Shown here: positions 1 to 10,990 of the stretch, piece by piece
How the letters are laid out: each line of letters starts with the position of its first letter
Position numbering within the stretch: the first letter of the stretch is position 1
NCBI GenBank assembly: GCA_022113835.1
Contig: JAILWY010000011.1
Coordinates: 4,216,001-4,280,000 of the forward strand
DNA length: 64,000 nucleotides
Source: Atopsyche davidsoni
Taxonomy: Eukaryota; Arthropoda; Insecta; Trichoptera; Hydrobiosidae
Direction of reading: 5' to 3'
Made by a program: the position numbers and the translations under genes
Notes under the pieces: model-generated
Told to the model about the DNA's origin: nothing
The model's database searches: none
Seen by the model: the letters and a program-made list of their open reading frames with translations, nothing else

Positions 1-1249
1 CATAACTTCATCTCTCATTTTATTTTTCAGACAAAGAATAATATACTATCTCATATTTCGTATTTTTTGCAATCCCCACAACGGACCGTGTCATGTTTGT
101 GTTGGCGCACGTGCAGATTTTGAATTTTTCAAACGCGAACTTTATTAAAAAATCAGAGTATTTTCATTTTATTTTTTCGTTGAATTCTCATACCTAAATT
201 GAATATAAAGTACACGTGGACGTGAGTGACCCGCACTAACTACGTGATGCCAACCCCATACCTAACCACCCTCAAACATCTCACAAGCCTTTTGAGATTC
301 ACCATTTTATATATTTTACCCTCACTTGATATTTAAAAAAAAAACTAAGTGATCGTGTCAAGGATGCATGTGAAGTTATACTGAATATATATTAAACTTA
401 ATAAATTATATGTAATGACATTATTTTATTTTTCACTTGTTTGGATAGATTAAAATGGCACTAGATGATTACTAAACAAAATTATAAAATAAATATGCAA
501 TCGAATCCTATACGGAAAGGCAAGATCTAAAACTATTGCCTAAAAGCATTGGAGAGTAAGCCAATTATATATTTTTTGTATAAATATCGTTAAAATAAAA
601 TATTCAACACCTTTCTATTAAATTATGTGTGTACTAGCAATATTTTGGAATATCACGTATGATATATTTATAAGCCAGATTTAATCGTTTATTTTAAATG
701 CAGCTTTGATATAAAAATGCGTATATTTTTTTATTTTAACAGTAAATATTTTAATAGTTAAAATCCACTAAAAAATATATCGTGGCAAATATATAAAGCT
801 TAACTAATAAAGCTTGCTAATTTATTAAAATATTATTAACTTTCTCTGATACTTTTATATATTTTCATAAATAATACATTTGAATTTATTCACGCATGTG
901 ATATTAAAAACAGGTATTTTTTAAAAAAACTAGATAACAATTCATTTTAATTGTAAAAATATAGCGAACACGAAATTTAAACCCTTTTTTCATATTTGTG
1001 TAAATCTGCAGTACTTGCTAAAATAACTTAATTTTTATTATACTTATAAACATTTGTTTAGATGTTATTTCAACATTTGTTAATTCAAATCGGTAAAATC
1101 AATTTAATATGTAAATTACGAAACAAAATATACATTAATCAAATGGAAACTTTTTTGTAAATAAAATATTTGTAAACTAACAGAATGATTTATCACCGCA
1201 TATAAAAATACTTAATTGATGTATAGCTAATCAGTAATCATATTTTTTT
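1..1249. other. AT-rich intergenic DNA, no gene seen
   Basis: This stretch is very AT-rich, with poly-A/T runs and stop codons in all frames. I see no open frame, RNA gene or recognisable mobile element. Confidence 0.6.
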
Positions 1250-2010
1250 AACACCTCATACTTATATCTCACAAAATATAAACTATTTGTATATCTAACG
1301 CTTATTTATTTTAATTTACAAGCAAAATAAAAAAAAACTTGTATCGTTACTTTGATTTTATTGAAGCATGACTTTTAAGTTATGGTATTTGAGTTTTAAA
1401 TTATTATATTTGATTGAACTTCATACTTATTAAATACAGAATATAAACAACTCGTTTTTCTTAGTCAGTTAAATATTTACTCAAAAAAAACTTGTAGAAA
1501 AATCTCGTACAAATTATTTATCGTTGAATTAAAAAAATATTATTGAAGCGTTTCTTTAAGGTTTTGATATTTGAATATAAACGTAATTATATAAACAAAA
1601 ACTTCATGAAAATATCCTATTCAATTAATTAATATTGTGTTTAAAAAATGTACTTAATTGATACTTAACGCTTATCCCTCACAAAATATAATAACTGTTT
1701 ATCTAATGCCAGGTTATTTTAGTATACAAGTTTAAAAAAAACTATATTTGAGCTATTATTATACATTAAAATATGATTTATCTGTTTTAACTATTATGTT
1801 GTGGTCCTTGATTAACACTTCACATGTATATATGACAGAATACAAAAACACTATCTTTAATGTCTACTAAATTTAGACTACAAAAAAAAACTAAATTTTA
1901 ATTAGCTTTGCACCTTAAAATATAATTTAATTGAAAAATAACTTTAGGGCTGTGGTCTTTGATTAACACTTCACACTTGTATATCACAGAAGATAAACAC
2001 CGCGTCTCTA
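1250..2010. repeat. Degenerate tandem-like repeats (about 150-240 bp spacing)
   Basis: A recurring block has the form 'acttcatactt..tcacaaaatataaac..tctaatgcc..tatacaag..aaaaaaac'. It appears near 1258, 1420, 1662, 1822 and 1974. The copies are diverged and unevenly spaced, so this is an old array or serial duplication. It ends where a GC-richer patch begins at about 2010. Confidence 0.4.
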
Positions 2011-2275
2011 ATGCCCGGTAGTTGGGTATACAAACATTTGAGAACACCAACCGACCGCCTTGCTTCGGGTCCACTACTGACTCCTCTCCCATACCGTTTC
2101 CTCAGATATTCTCGGATAAAATCTATATTTAAAGCTCAAACATTACTGGATAGACCGCCGCCACAGCCGAGAGCCCAACACTCGAGATGGACCGCAAGAC
2201 TTGTCGCGCGATACCATCTGCACTTAAAAAAGGCCGCTAGGCCAAACTGGCAGAAGAGATGCTGAAATCCGTTTT
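2011..2275 (+). other. GC-richer island with an unrecognised open frame
   Basis: A frame of 84 codons starts with ATG at 2011 and stops at 2265. The product is basic and low-complexity (many Arg/Pro/Leu), with no domain I recognise. Composition contrasts sharply with the flanks. It could be a conserved regulatory block or mobile-element debris; I do not call it a gene. Confidence 0.25.
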
Positions 2276-3138
2276 TCATTTAAAAAAATTTGAGCTTTGT
2301 TGTTACAATAGTTACTCATAGTTTTGTAAGATTTCAAACCTCTTAAACCACGTTTACATCTACATCACTTACCCTCGCTTAACCCGAACCAAGTTGGGTC
2401 GTTGTTAATTTAAATAATTTGTATTTACAAATGCAATGTGAGCGTATCTTGTCGCAAAGTAGTATAGGCAACAAAGCACTTCGTTATTGCCTGTTCGCCT
2501 CGTCTTTTGTTGCCTTTTAATTTTACAATGAATTATGGAAACACAATATTCACTTTTAAGATATCTGAGCTGGAATGTCTCGTACTTGCATAGTAAATAC
2601 TAAAACAGTGCTACGGCAAAACTCAAACCGGTGAACTATTCTAACCACATAGCCAAAAACCTCACCAGTGTAAATTCATATTATAATTCTGATATACTAA
2701 GATACTATTATCATGACTATATAAAGGAAAATTAAAAAAAAAAAATCATCTTAGTAAAATAAAATGTGATAACCTTGGCAATACCTCAACGCAAAATTTT
2801 CATAATGAAATATTATTTATCAATCTGAATTATTAGAACTTTTTCTCAAAATTTCAAGTGCTTCTTGTCTGAAATCAATACTAGCATATTTCAGGAATTA
2901 AAAACACTCAGAGACATTTCTACTTATATAAAAGATCGATACAAGTGCTTTCTATCAAAAAAATTGAACATATTCAAGAAATGATTTTATACTTTGAAAC
3001 TTCTACGCAAACGAAAACTGACAAAAACCTCACTTCATTCGTAAAGCCAATTTTTTTTTTATGGTTGTAATTTTTTTATTTTTTTAATCAAACATTCGTG
3101 TAGTGTGGGCTTGAGAACATGTACATCGGTGGCACAAT
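2276..3138. other. AT-rich intergenic DNA, nothing recognised
   Basis: AT-rich, with several poly-A/T tracts (for example around 2735 and 3052). No open frame or repeat family is recognised. Confidence 0.5.
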
Positions 3139-3396
3139 ATGTTTAAAGATGTGATCTCCGCGAGAAGTCTGCGTATTGCGGTCAATACCGAAGTTTACAG
3201 TGCATTAAACATATCACCGCTTGGTCTGCTCTTTGATATGGAGATAGCCGTGAAATTTATTACGCGGAGTGAGACTCTTTTAGAACAAAATCCCCAAATA
3301 AAATTTACTGCTCTGCGAGAACTATGTATTGGTTTTCAGTGGCAAATCCTCAAGACAATATTTAAAGTTACCGAGAAAAGAAACTCTCATCAGTAG
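3139..3396 (+). other. Unrecognised 85-codon open frame, possibly spurious
   Basis: An ATG-to-stop frame of 85 codons lies in a patch somewhat GC-richer than its neighbours. The translation is mixed helical-looking sequence with no signal peptide, membrane segment or motif I recognise. No splice-linked partner exon is apparent, and mobile-element debris starts just downstream at 3474. It could be an old transposon fragment. Confidence 0.2.
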
Positions 3397-3473
3397 AATT
3401 CAGTTTTATGAGTTATTTTTGGATTTCCTGTTCAAAATGACCGATGGAATAATGATATGTAATATTTAATCTT

Positions 3474-3540
3474 ACTAATATGATTAGGCACAATTTTCAC
3501 ACATGACTTTAAAGAAACTCTCAGAAAAATGGAAAATCAT
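3474..3540 (+). mobile_element. Left-end fragment of the element seen intact at 5051-5262
   Basis: The segment begins TTACTAATATGATTAGGCAC and continues with an 'AAAGAAACTCTCAGAAAAAT' block. Both occur in the same order at 5051-5115. The right terminal repeat is not found downstream; mariner coding remains follow directly, so the copy is truncated or was interrupted. Confidence 0.55.
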
Positions 3541-4125
3541 GGGGTAAGCCCGGACATGCATCAACATCGACGGCCAAGCCAAATATTCATGGCGCCAAGG
3601 TAATGCTGTGAAGTTGGTGGGATCAGAAGGTTGTCATCCACTCTGAGCTGCTGAAACCAGGCCAAACTATCACGGACGAGCTCTACAGACAACAATTGAT
3701 GCGTTTGAAGCGAGCATTGGCAGAAAAACGGCCAGAATATGCGACCAGGCACGAGTCTGTAATTTTCCATCATGACAATGCTCGACCACGTGTTGCTAAA
3801 CCGGTTAAAACATATTTGGAAAACAGTGAATGGGAAGTTCTTCCTCACCCGCCTTATAGCCCAGACCTTGCCCCTTCCGTCTACCACTTGTTTCGATCGA
3901 TGCAGAATGCCCTTTCTGGAATACGCTTCACTTCTGAACAGGGTATCAAAAATTGGCTTGATTCTTTCTTGCCTTCAAAAGACGAACAGTTCTTTTGGTA
4001 TGAAACCCATAATTTGCCCGAAAGATGGGAAAAAGTAGTGACAATACTTTTGATAAAATATATTGTACCATTTTTTTATAATAAAGCTCCAATTTCACAA
4101 TGCATTAATGCATACAACCAATAGT
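3541..4125 (+). pseudogene. Decayed mariner transposase (C-terminal half)
   Basis: Conceptual translation matches the catalytic half of a mariner-family (DD34D) transposase, which cuts and pastes its own element at TA sites. From 3542 the frame gives a GKPGHASTSTAKPNIHGAK-type block, then a frameshift near 3600-3640. A 142-codon frame (3696-4124) then carries HHDNARPR, HPPYSPDLAP and YHLFRSMQNAL. The second catalytic Asp is kept in HDNARP, but the position that is normally Asp before YHLF is Val (PSVYHLF). The N-terminal helix-turn-helix half and both terminal repeats are missing. This is a dead copy; the family call is firm and the boundaries are approximate. Confidence 0.85.
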
Positions 4126-4309
4126 TTACCTGAAAGATGTAAACAAAGGACGTTATGTATTGAGTGAATTATGATGCAACCGCACTAATAAATATAATAA
4201 TAAAAATGATATTTTTACCAAGAACCAGCCACCCTTGCAAAAAGTATATCTTGTTTTTAAAACGTGTATAAATTGATAAAAAATAATATTTTATGTAGGT
4301 GTATGTGGT

Positions 4310-4510
4310 GCTTGGGCATCAGGTAGTTCGGGTCTGGCGATGCGTGTGACGTCATTAGTGCAGTCTAGACCGGCAGCGAGCACCCACCATGGTTAATCGG
4401 TCCACCCCCATCCCCGCCGAGGGAAAAACAACCCCCTTGTAATATCATACTATAATTGGGTGGCGTCGGGTGTCCTGGCTGGGGTCATCTGCCTGCTCGT
4501 TACCCGAAAA
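4310..4510. other. GC-rich island, candidate regulatory block
   Basis: Composition jumps from AT-rich to GC-rich, with a palindromic TGACGTCA-like core (GTGACGTCATT near 4347). No frame is convincingly coding and no repeat is recognised. A conserved non-coding element is one explanation. Confidence 0.3.
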
Positions 4511-4643
4511 CATCGCTGATACTTATAACATCCATACGTTTTAAATTTTCATTTCAAATAATACTTGTTACTTAACAATTTTTATTTTATTTTAATATTT
4601 ATTTCATTTCAGAAAAAAATGTTTTTTTTCCAATTTTTTTGTA

Positions 4644-5002
4644 CAGTGATATCCCACTATAAAATGCCTCGCATTACGCGAATTTGTTATTTTAAGAATG
4701 TGTATGAACACAATTCAGTCATTGACTTCTCTTAACAATTAAAACGTGTTATGAACGTATTTTACAAGATCGTAAAAGAAACGCTACCCAAAAGACAATA
4801 GATGTATTTTTCAGTAAAAATAACACGTAATACTGCATAAAGTGTTCTTAGAATTAATGTGATTGATTTAAATGGTTCGTATTTTTTTTGTATTAAGTTT
4901 TGACTATGTATGCATGTTTAATCGTAAACCCCGATATACGCGAATTTCACTTAACGCGATTTTTTCCGGAACGTATCCCTCGCGTAAAGCGGGGTATTAC
5001 TG
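4644..5002. mobile_element. pogo/Tigger-like MITE
   Basis: The element starts CAGTGATATCCCACTATAA and ends CGCGTAAAGCGGGGTATTACTG. Reversed, the end reads CAGTAATACCCCGCTTTACG, so the ends are imperfect inverted repeats. Each end is flanked by TA (4642-4643 and 5003-5004), the target duplication of Tc1/mariner/pogo elements. The CAGTxxTACCCC terminus and CG-rich inner repeats resemble pogo/Tigger ends. At 359 bp with no open frame it is non-autonomous. Confidence 0.75.
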
Positions 5003-5050
5003 TATGTATTTTAGTAGATTGTCGATAAAAATCCGATAGTAGTTATAATA

Positions 5051-5262
5051 TTACTAATATGATTAGGCACATTAGTTCATACATAGAAGATGATTAAAGA
5101 AACTCTCAGAAAAATATCATCGTGATTTGTGTGGGATTTGAACCCACATCCCCTGACTTACATGGCCGGTGTACTTTTAACAATCATACTCTACATATGA
5201 ACCAATGTGTCTTTAATATATATATTCTATGTATGAACTAATGTGCCTAATCATATCAGTAA
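5051..5262. mobile_element. Inverted-repeat element carrying a tRNA-like T arm
   Basis: Terminal inverted repeats of 38 bp (5051-5088 and 5225-5262) differ at one position by eye. TAATA flanks both sides (5046-5050 and 5263-5267), a possible 5-bp target duplication. Inside, on the minus strand, 5131-5147 reads GTGGGTTCAAATCCCAC: a perfect 5-bp stem with a 7-nt TTCAAAT loop, i.e. a tRNA T arm and pol III B box. The part that would be the D arm does not fold into a normal tRNA, so this is not a functional tRNA gene. A related left end lies at 3474. Confidence 0.65.
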
Positions 5263-5469
5263 TAATATAATAAACCCGTAATGGGTAATAAATACGCATC
5301 CGATTGACGTCCAATCCAAAAAAATATACATAGTAATTATAAAATCGTACAACTCTACTGGCTAATTCAATATATGCTGATTCCCATCAGCAATATAAAC
5401 AACGGATAACACCATAAGCATGGTATAATTCTCCATATGTATTATTCACACAATAATCTAAATTGAACT

Positions 5470-5700
5470 GGCGTCGGTTTGAAGGTTTCCTGCGCGCAGG
5501 GTGGCAACACTGAAGCTCGCCATGGGCTAATAAGGCGGCCACCATGGAGCACGGGGCGCACTCACGGGGCCTCAGCCCGTGTAAGTGGCCCTCGGCCGCC
5601 CCGTGTAAACACAGCTGATCCCGCCGCCCCTCAGCCCCCCAGCCTAGTGGGTAATCTGGTACAACTGTAACTATATTGCCGACGGGACGGAGGGTGAATG
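5470..5700. other. GC-rich island, candidate regulatory block
   Basis: GC-rich sequence sits in an AT-rich desert. It includes a 63-codon frame (5479-5670) rich in Arg/Pro/Gly that looks like chance coding in GC-rich DNA. There are no splice sites of note and no family match. Confidence 0.3.
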
Positions 5701-6739
5701 TTTTAATTAACGCCTTTCCTCGGGGATTCCAGCGAGGCGCATTATAATGGAATCTACGCTATTTGATATTTCAGCTGCTTTCGGGTCTATTTTATTAAAA
5801 TTATTTGGATTGGTTTTTTTTTCAAAATATTTCATCCTGCTAACTACTACTATGGCTACGTTGTTGATTAACCCGTCAAAGATAAAATAATATACCTTAT
5901 AATACTTTTATAAAAGTTATACACACACGCACATTGGTTAACAATGGAAATGGACCATACGAATAGCTTAAGGCAGTTGCTTCCAGCCTTTTAATTGGCG
6001 AAACCGTGTCATTTAATTAATTTAATTGTCACTTTATTTTTCTATATCGAAAGTTGATTTTTTTACAGTGTATTGAAAAAACTATAAATTATATTTACCT
6101 ATTTTTTATTATTTAATTAGCGTCCATTTTCAGGGTAAAATAAAATCTCAAAAATGATGAAAAAATGGATAAAATGACGACTTTTCAAAACCAAAGTTTG
6201 TTAGATTTTTTTTTTTTTAATTTTTAAATTAATAAGACGCACATGGTTTATATTTAATCTTTTAATTCTAATTAAAAAAAAGACTTTTAAATGTTTAAGA
6301 TTCTTGGAAAATGTACCGGACGAATCTCCAAATTCCTACACTTCAATCGGAAAAACACATATTTATCATATTAATAGTAAATTTATAAGAAATAAACTTT
6401 TTGCATTTACATATTTTTAATTGGTGCAGTCGATTTTTCGCAAAACGGACTAGAAAATGATCAAAAAAACTCGAATATGGGACCTAGACCCTTAACATGA
6501 TACTTGAAAGCAAATAGGTCAAAATTTGTATCTAATTTCATTTTATAAATGAACATGTTTAAGGTCTCGTCTTTCAGGTCTTTTTAATAAAGACTGAAAG
6601 GCTCAAAACACAATGATTGGTTGCAATTATACTGTAGCGGCCATACAAACATTTTATTTTTGCAATGCAATGCAATGTTCGTAAACTTATATCAATTGGT
6701 TATGAAAAGCACTATTTCACAGTTGCTATTATTTCGCTA
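5701..6739. other. AT-rich intergenic DNA, nothing recognised
   Basis: AT-rich, with TAAT-rich patches such as TTTAATTAATTTAATTG near 6011. I find no frame, RNA or repeat family. Confidence 0.5.
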
Positions 6740-6965
6740 CTACAGTGCACGGACGCTATAATGTTTACGTGAACTTTCCAAATCAAGGTGAGCGTAAACT
6801 ACCCGTCCAAGTTATCAAATTAGAGGCTGCAAGTAAGTCGGGAGGGGTAAGTGTCCTGGACAGAAGGGGTGGAGACCCCTCCAGGTTCTGCCGTGTGCGC
6901 AGGTGTACCCGATTACTGGCGACTCTAATGCATATGCACATCGTCTGCCAGCTCGTAAATTAATA
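6740..6965. other. GC-richer island with short frame, not convincing as a gene
   Basis: A 72-codon frame runs from 6745 to 6963. It has donor-like GTAAGT strings inside it (near 6832 and 6849) but no matching acceptor-bounded exon that I can support. The translation is not recognised. Confidence 0.2.
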
Positions 6966-7080
6966 TGGAGATATCAAATTGTTTCATTGAAGATCGTGTG
7001 CGCAGCTGAGTGATGATGTCGTAAATTATAATTTGATAAAGTCAGATTTATTGATAAACACAAGTGCTAGTCTGCGCGCA

Positions 7081-8175
7081 GATTGACTGCAACAGCAACA
7101 AGAAAATTCTTCACTTCACTACTACATGCTTTGAACCTATGTTTTACTAATGACTAATACAATATTCTTTAAAGTTTTCGGTTCATATTTGAAACGACCA
7201 AAAAAATATGTATAATTTTTTTGCATAACATTCGTGTTGCACTGCAAAAAATTCACCGATTTTAAAACTTTTTCTCAAAAATGTTAATTGAAATTCAGTC
7301 TACATTTAAAGTTCTAATCTGTTTTTAGATTAATTGCAGCGACAACAAAAAAAGCCTTCACTTTACGCTACATGTGTTGAATCTATGTTTTACCAATGAT
7401 TGATATAAATACACAGTTTTTATCCATGCAGGTGTATTGCTAATACAATATTCTTTAAAGTTTTCGGTTCGTATTTAAAACGACCAAAAAATTTGGTTTG
7501 ATTTTTTTGCATAACATTCGTGTTGCACTGCAAAAAATTCACCGATTTTAAAGCTTTTTCTCAAAAATGTTAATTGAAATTCAGTCTACATTTAAAGTTC
7601 TAATCTGATTTTAGATTAATTGCAGCAACAACAAAAAAAGCCTTCACTTTACGCTACATGTGTTGAATCTATGTTTTACCAATTATTGATATAAATACAC
7701 AGTTTTTATCCATGCAGGTGTATTGCTAATACAATATTCTTTAAAGTTTTCGGTTCATATTTAAAACGACCAAAAAATTTGGTTTGATTTTTTTGCATAA
7801 CATTCGTGTTGCACTGCAAAAAATTCACCGATTTTAAAGCTTTTTCTCAAAAATGTTAATTGAAATTCAGTCTACATTTAAAGTTCTAATCTGATTTTAG
7901 ATTAATTGCAGCAACAACAAAAAAAGCCTTCATTTTACGCTACATGTGTTGAATCTATGTTTTACCAATGATTGATATAAATACACAGTTTTTATCCATG
8001 CAGGTATATTGCTGATACATATTCTTTAAGGTTTTCGGTTCATATTTGAAACGACCAACAAATTTTGTATAATTTTTTTGCATAACATTCGTGTTGCACT
8101 GCAAAAAAAATTCACCGATTTTAAAGCTTTTTCTCAAAAATGTTAATTGAAATTCAGTCTAAATTTATTTTTGTT
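7081..8175 (+). repeat. Tandem array, 286-bp unit, about 3.8 copies
   Basis: Units begin at CTAATACAATATTC: 7154, 7440, 7726 and a diverged start at 8012. The period is exactly 286 bp three times in succession. Each unit contains TTTTTGCATAACATTCG, TTGCACTGCAAAAAATTCACC, a run of TTTTTCTCAAAAATGTTAAT and a GCAGCAACAACAAAAAAAGCC block. A partial diverged unit precedes the array at 7081-7153, and the last unit is cut at about 8175. The second and third units look nearly identical, pointing to recent expansion or homogenisation. No open frame persists through it. Confidence 0.9.
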
Positions 8176-8262
8176 TATTTCGGGTGTCTTGAAAAATTGG
8201 CTATTTCCAATTAAAGCTCTCCGTCCCCCCCTTCGAATAACAAAATCTATCAGCCATCGACA

Positions 8263-8359
8263 GCCGCCCCCGGCCACCCCCGGCCACCCCAGTCTCCCCC
8301 AGTCACCCCCAGCCACCCCAGTCACCCCCAGTCGCCCCCAGGCTCCCCCAGCCTCCCCA
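8263..8359 (+). repeat. C-rich minisatellite (AGTCACCCCC-type, about 10 bp)
   Basis: The block is a run of CCCC or CCCCC tracts separated by 5-6-nt spacers such as AGTCA, AGCCA and GGCCA. The minus strand therefore has many G4-5 tracts with short, even loops, a classical G-quadruplex pattern. It lies about 90 bp past the end of the 286-bp array. Confidence 0.85.
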
Positions 8360-8540
8360 GCCGAGCTCGGCCGCGCCGCTTTCAGTTATCTGTCAAAGCC
8401 ACAGACGCGCGGCTCTTGACGGACGGCTGGGCGGTGGAAAAATACATATTTGTGTCGTGGCGGCTGCCTAATTGACAGACTGCTTGATTAATATATATCT
8501 GGTATGGCGAGAGAACACAGTGTGGCTTGGCTCGCTCCAC
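8360..8540. other. GC-rich island, candidate regulatory block
   Basis: Non-repetitive GC-rich sequence follows the minisatellite and includes the inverted words ACGCGCGGCTCTTG and GTCGTGGCGGCTG. I see no supported coding potential. Confidence 0.25.
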
Positions 8541-8786
8541 ATCGGCAGAGAAGAATTTAAATTGGTATTGAAATTACGCACGCGGGCCTAAAAATAATTC
8601 TCGCCTAAAAAATATACGCAAAATTCGATATTGCGCCTAAAGCAAACTCAATTAGTTGATCGATGATTTTGTTAGTAGAGTATAGTTTCGTAAATGTTTT
8701 AAGCATGTTCAAGCCGACGTATCTTTATAATGATAACGCAAAAAATAACGAGGGGGCATGCTTTGTATAAATAAAAAAATACTTAC

Positions 8787-9290
8787 TGTTTGGGTGAAGA
8801 CGGTAAAAGGAGGACTTGAATGATCTTGGTACAGAAGAAGCAGAGAGGCGTCATGGGGTATAGCGAACAAGATGATGATGATGTATTCTCTGGTGGTACC
8901 TGAAAATCGGATGAGCTTTAAGTATTATTATTTTTTAATTATTGTATAGATACTTCAGAACGGTTGTTGCCAAAACTCGGCTAGAAAGCAAGCAATGCTC
9001 CCCGTCTTTTCACAAAATTGTAGCTTTTTTACGTACGAAATTCCGGAGAATAAACCTTTTCTTCAACAAATCAATTCGTATTAATAAAATACAACACAAC
9101 ACAAAGCATAATAACACTACAAAAACACACAAAGAAACGTGAATATAAAGAAATGATATCGGCTTCTTATTACTTGCGGGGCTTCTGGAACGTTCTTTGT
9201 GCATGGCGTCCTGCCGCCATGGCGGAGAAAACATAGGGGAGTGACGAGCTGAGAGGTGGAGTGAACGTGATCACCCACCACTATACGAAC
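8787..9290 (-). other. Candidate two-exon minus-strand transcript, unidentified
   Basis: On the minus strand, 8787-8899 (113 nt) is bounded by a strong acceptor (TTTTCAG) and a strong donor (GTAAGTATT). Upstream, a GC-richer block ends at 9174 in a donor-like GTAATAAG; its 5' end, near 9290, is uncertain. Two frames stay open across the join. One starts at an ATG at 9234 and gives a short basic N-terminus with RSRSPAS followed by a hydrophobic stretch; the other starts at 9329. Neither is recognised. No third exon was found downstream, where the 286-bp array lies. It could be a non-coding transcript or chance splice sites. Confidence 0.25.
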
Positions 9291-9330
9291 ATAGCATGCT
9301 TTATGGGAAACTAAACTAAACTTTAACAAA

Positions 9331-10739
9331 ACACTTGAAATAAGTGGACGCTTTTTATTAGCTAATTATCGTTTGGATTTTTATTGTTTCGCAGCGCGTT
9401 AAGGCACCTTAAAAAAAAATTTAATTCACAAATATTCGTAAATCTATTTATGTATGGAAGATATGAATACCCATGTGTAAAGATATCGTATAAATCATTC
9501 TTAAGAAACCAAACATTTATTTAAGTAATTCAGACAAATTTACAATGTTTTAATATAAACTATAATTTGATTAATCAGCAGAATATTTATCAAAATTTTC
9601 ATGACTCACAGTCTCAAGAAAGCTTTAAAGACCTTACAAACAAAAAATATCATTTTTTTCCTATATATATATATATATATATAAATATATATAGCATTAC
9701 ATATTTGTTGATTATAACTATAGCAATGTGCCAATGAAGCAATTATATATGCTCGTAAATACAAAAACTCAGCTAAAATTATACTCTTAGTATCGTTTCG
9801 AGGATGTGTGCATGCAACAAATTATATTCGCCGTATTAGATTATTCCATGTGATTCAATGTGTGAAAAACTATTTTAAATAAACATTTAATCACTGCTCA
9901 ATCAACAGACTATCAATCTACCCACTTCAACTGTGTGCAAAGTCTGGCAAGTTGAGATGGTCTCTGGGCGAACAATGCATATGTCAATAAGAAAGTTTAG
10001 AACAAGTCTGAAACAAACAGACTTGAACGCAATAGGGCCTTTAGTGTGAAAAAAGTAGACAAAAACAAATAAATTAACAAGCACTAGCGAAAAACTTTAA
10101 ATTAACTGCTTTGTTGTATTTCTTGAGTAGTCTAGAATAAATTTTTCTTTAATTAAAGATAAATGAAACATATTTTTAAAAAATAATGCTTATATAACTT
10201 TTATACGTTTGTTATGCATTCAGCATAATTTTTTTGCACAAATTCAATGTAATAATTAACAATAAAAAATATCTAAAACAATTTTTATAGTCATGAAATA
10301 TTTTCTAAAAATAAATGATATTTTTATGATTTTTGCACTGTTTAAAAAAAACCAAAAATTTTAATCCGTTTTGACTGTATTTTTGCAACTGAGCGAGATT
10401 TTCGATCGTACCTACTTGCCAGATAAATATTTGTTGACTCGCAAGCGTTTAGAAGGAATTCACGTACAAAAGCAGCATTTTATCTTGTCAGAAAGCATAA
10501 TATTTTAATTATCTAGCGGCAGATTAGATTGGTTTTACACTTGCTTAAAACTATTTAAATTTCTTGCTCAGTTGCGCTATATAAATGTGGGTTAAGGTCC
10601 GGTAATGTTTTGAGAATTTTTTTCATTGTTTCAAGCGTGACGTGATTTCTTACGTATATATAAATAATTATTCAATAATAATCATCGTAAAAAGTACACT
10701 AAAGCCAATTAGTTTTGTAATGATAAAGAGTTCTTTCGG
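9331..10739. other. AT-rich intergenic DNA with a TA microsatellite
   Basis: AT-rich throughout. A (TA)n tract occupies 9662-9693. Short frames here (for example 9902-10084 on minus) are not recognised and lack splice partners. Confidence 0.5.
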
Positions 10740-10990
10740 TAGACCTACCGAGGTCCGTTGAAAGCTTGTTGCGCGTTGGCCGCCTCTCGCGTCGTCGCTC
10801 CAGTATATTTCCCGCCTTGGAGCGCTGTGACGAAGCGAAAAAACGGAGGCAATTTTTCCCTCCCCGAAGAGATTAATAGCATGGCGGAAGTTCCAATATG
10901 TCTACGCATCAAATTCACGCTGTATTATCCACGCTTCCGGTCGATAATATACGCGTGGAGGTCTGCGCCGTAAACGAACAAGAGCGTCCG
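10740..10990. other. GC-rich island, candidate regulatory block
   Basis: A sharply bounded GC-rich patch contains GCGCGTTGGCCGCCTC, a TTAATAG core and ACGCGTGG. The 71-codon frame at 10758-10973 has no recognisable features. It resembles the other islands of this desert. Confidence 0.3.

Noticed and set aside
2011..2265. 84-codon open frame as a gene
   Set aside because: No recognisable motif and no supporting splice signals; kept only as an island.
5131..5205. tRNA gene on the minus strand
   Set aside because: The T arm is perfect, but no acceptor stem, D arm or anticodon arm can be folded, and it sits inside an inverted-repeat element.
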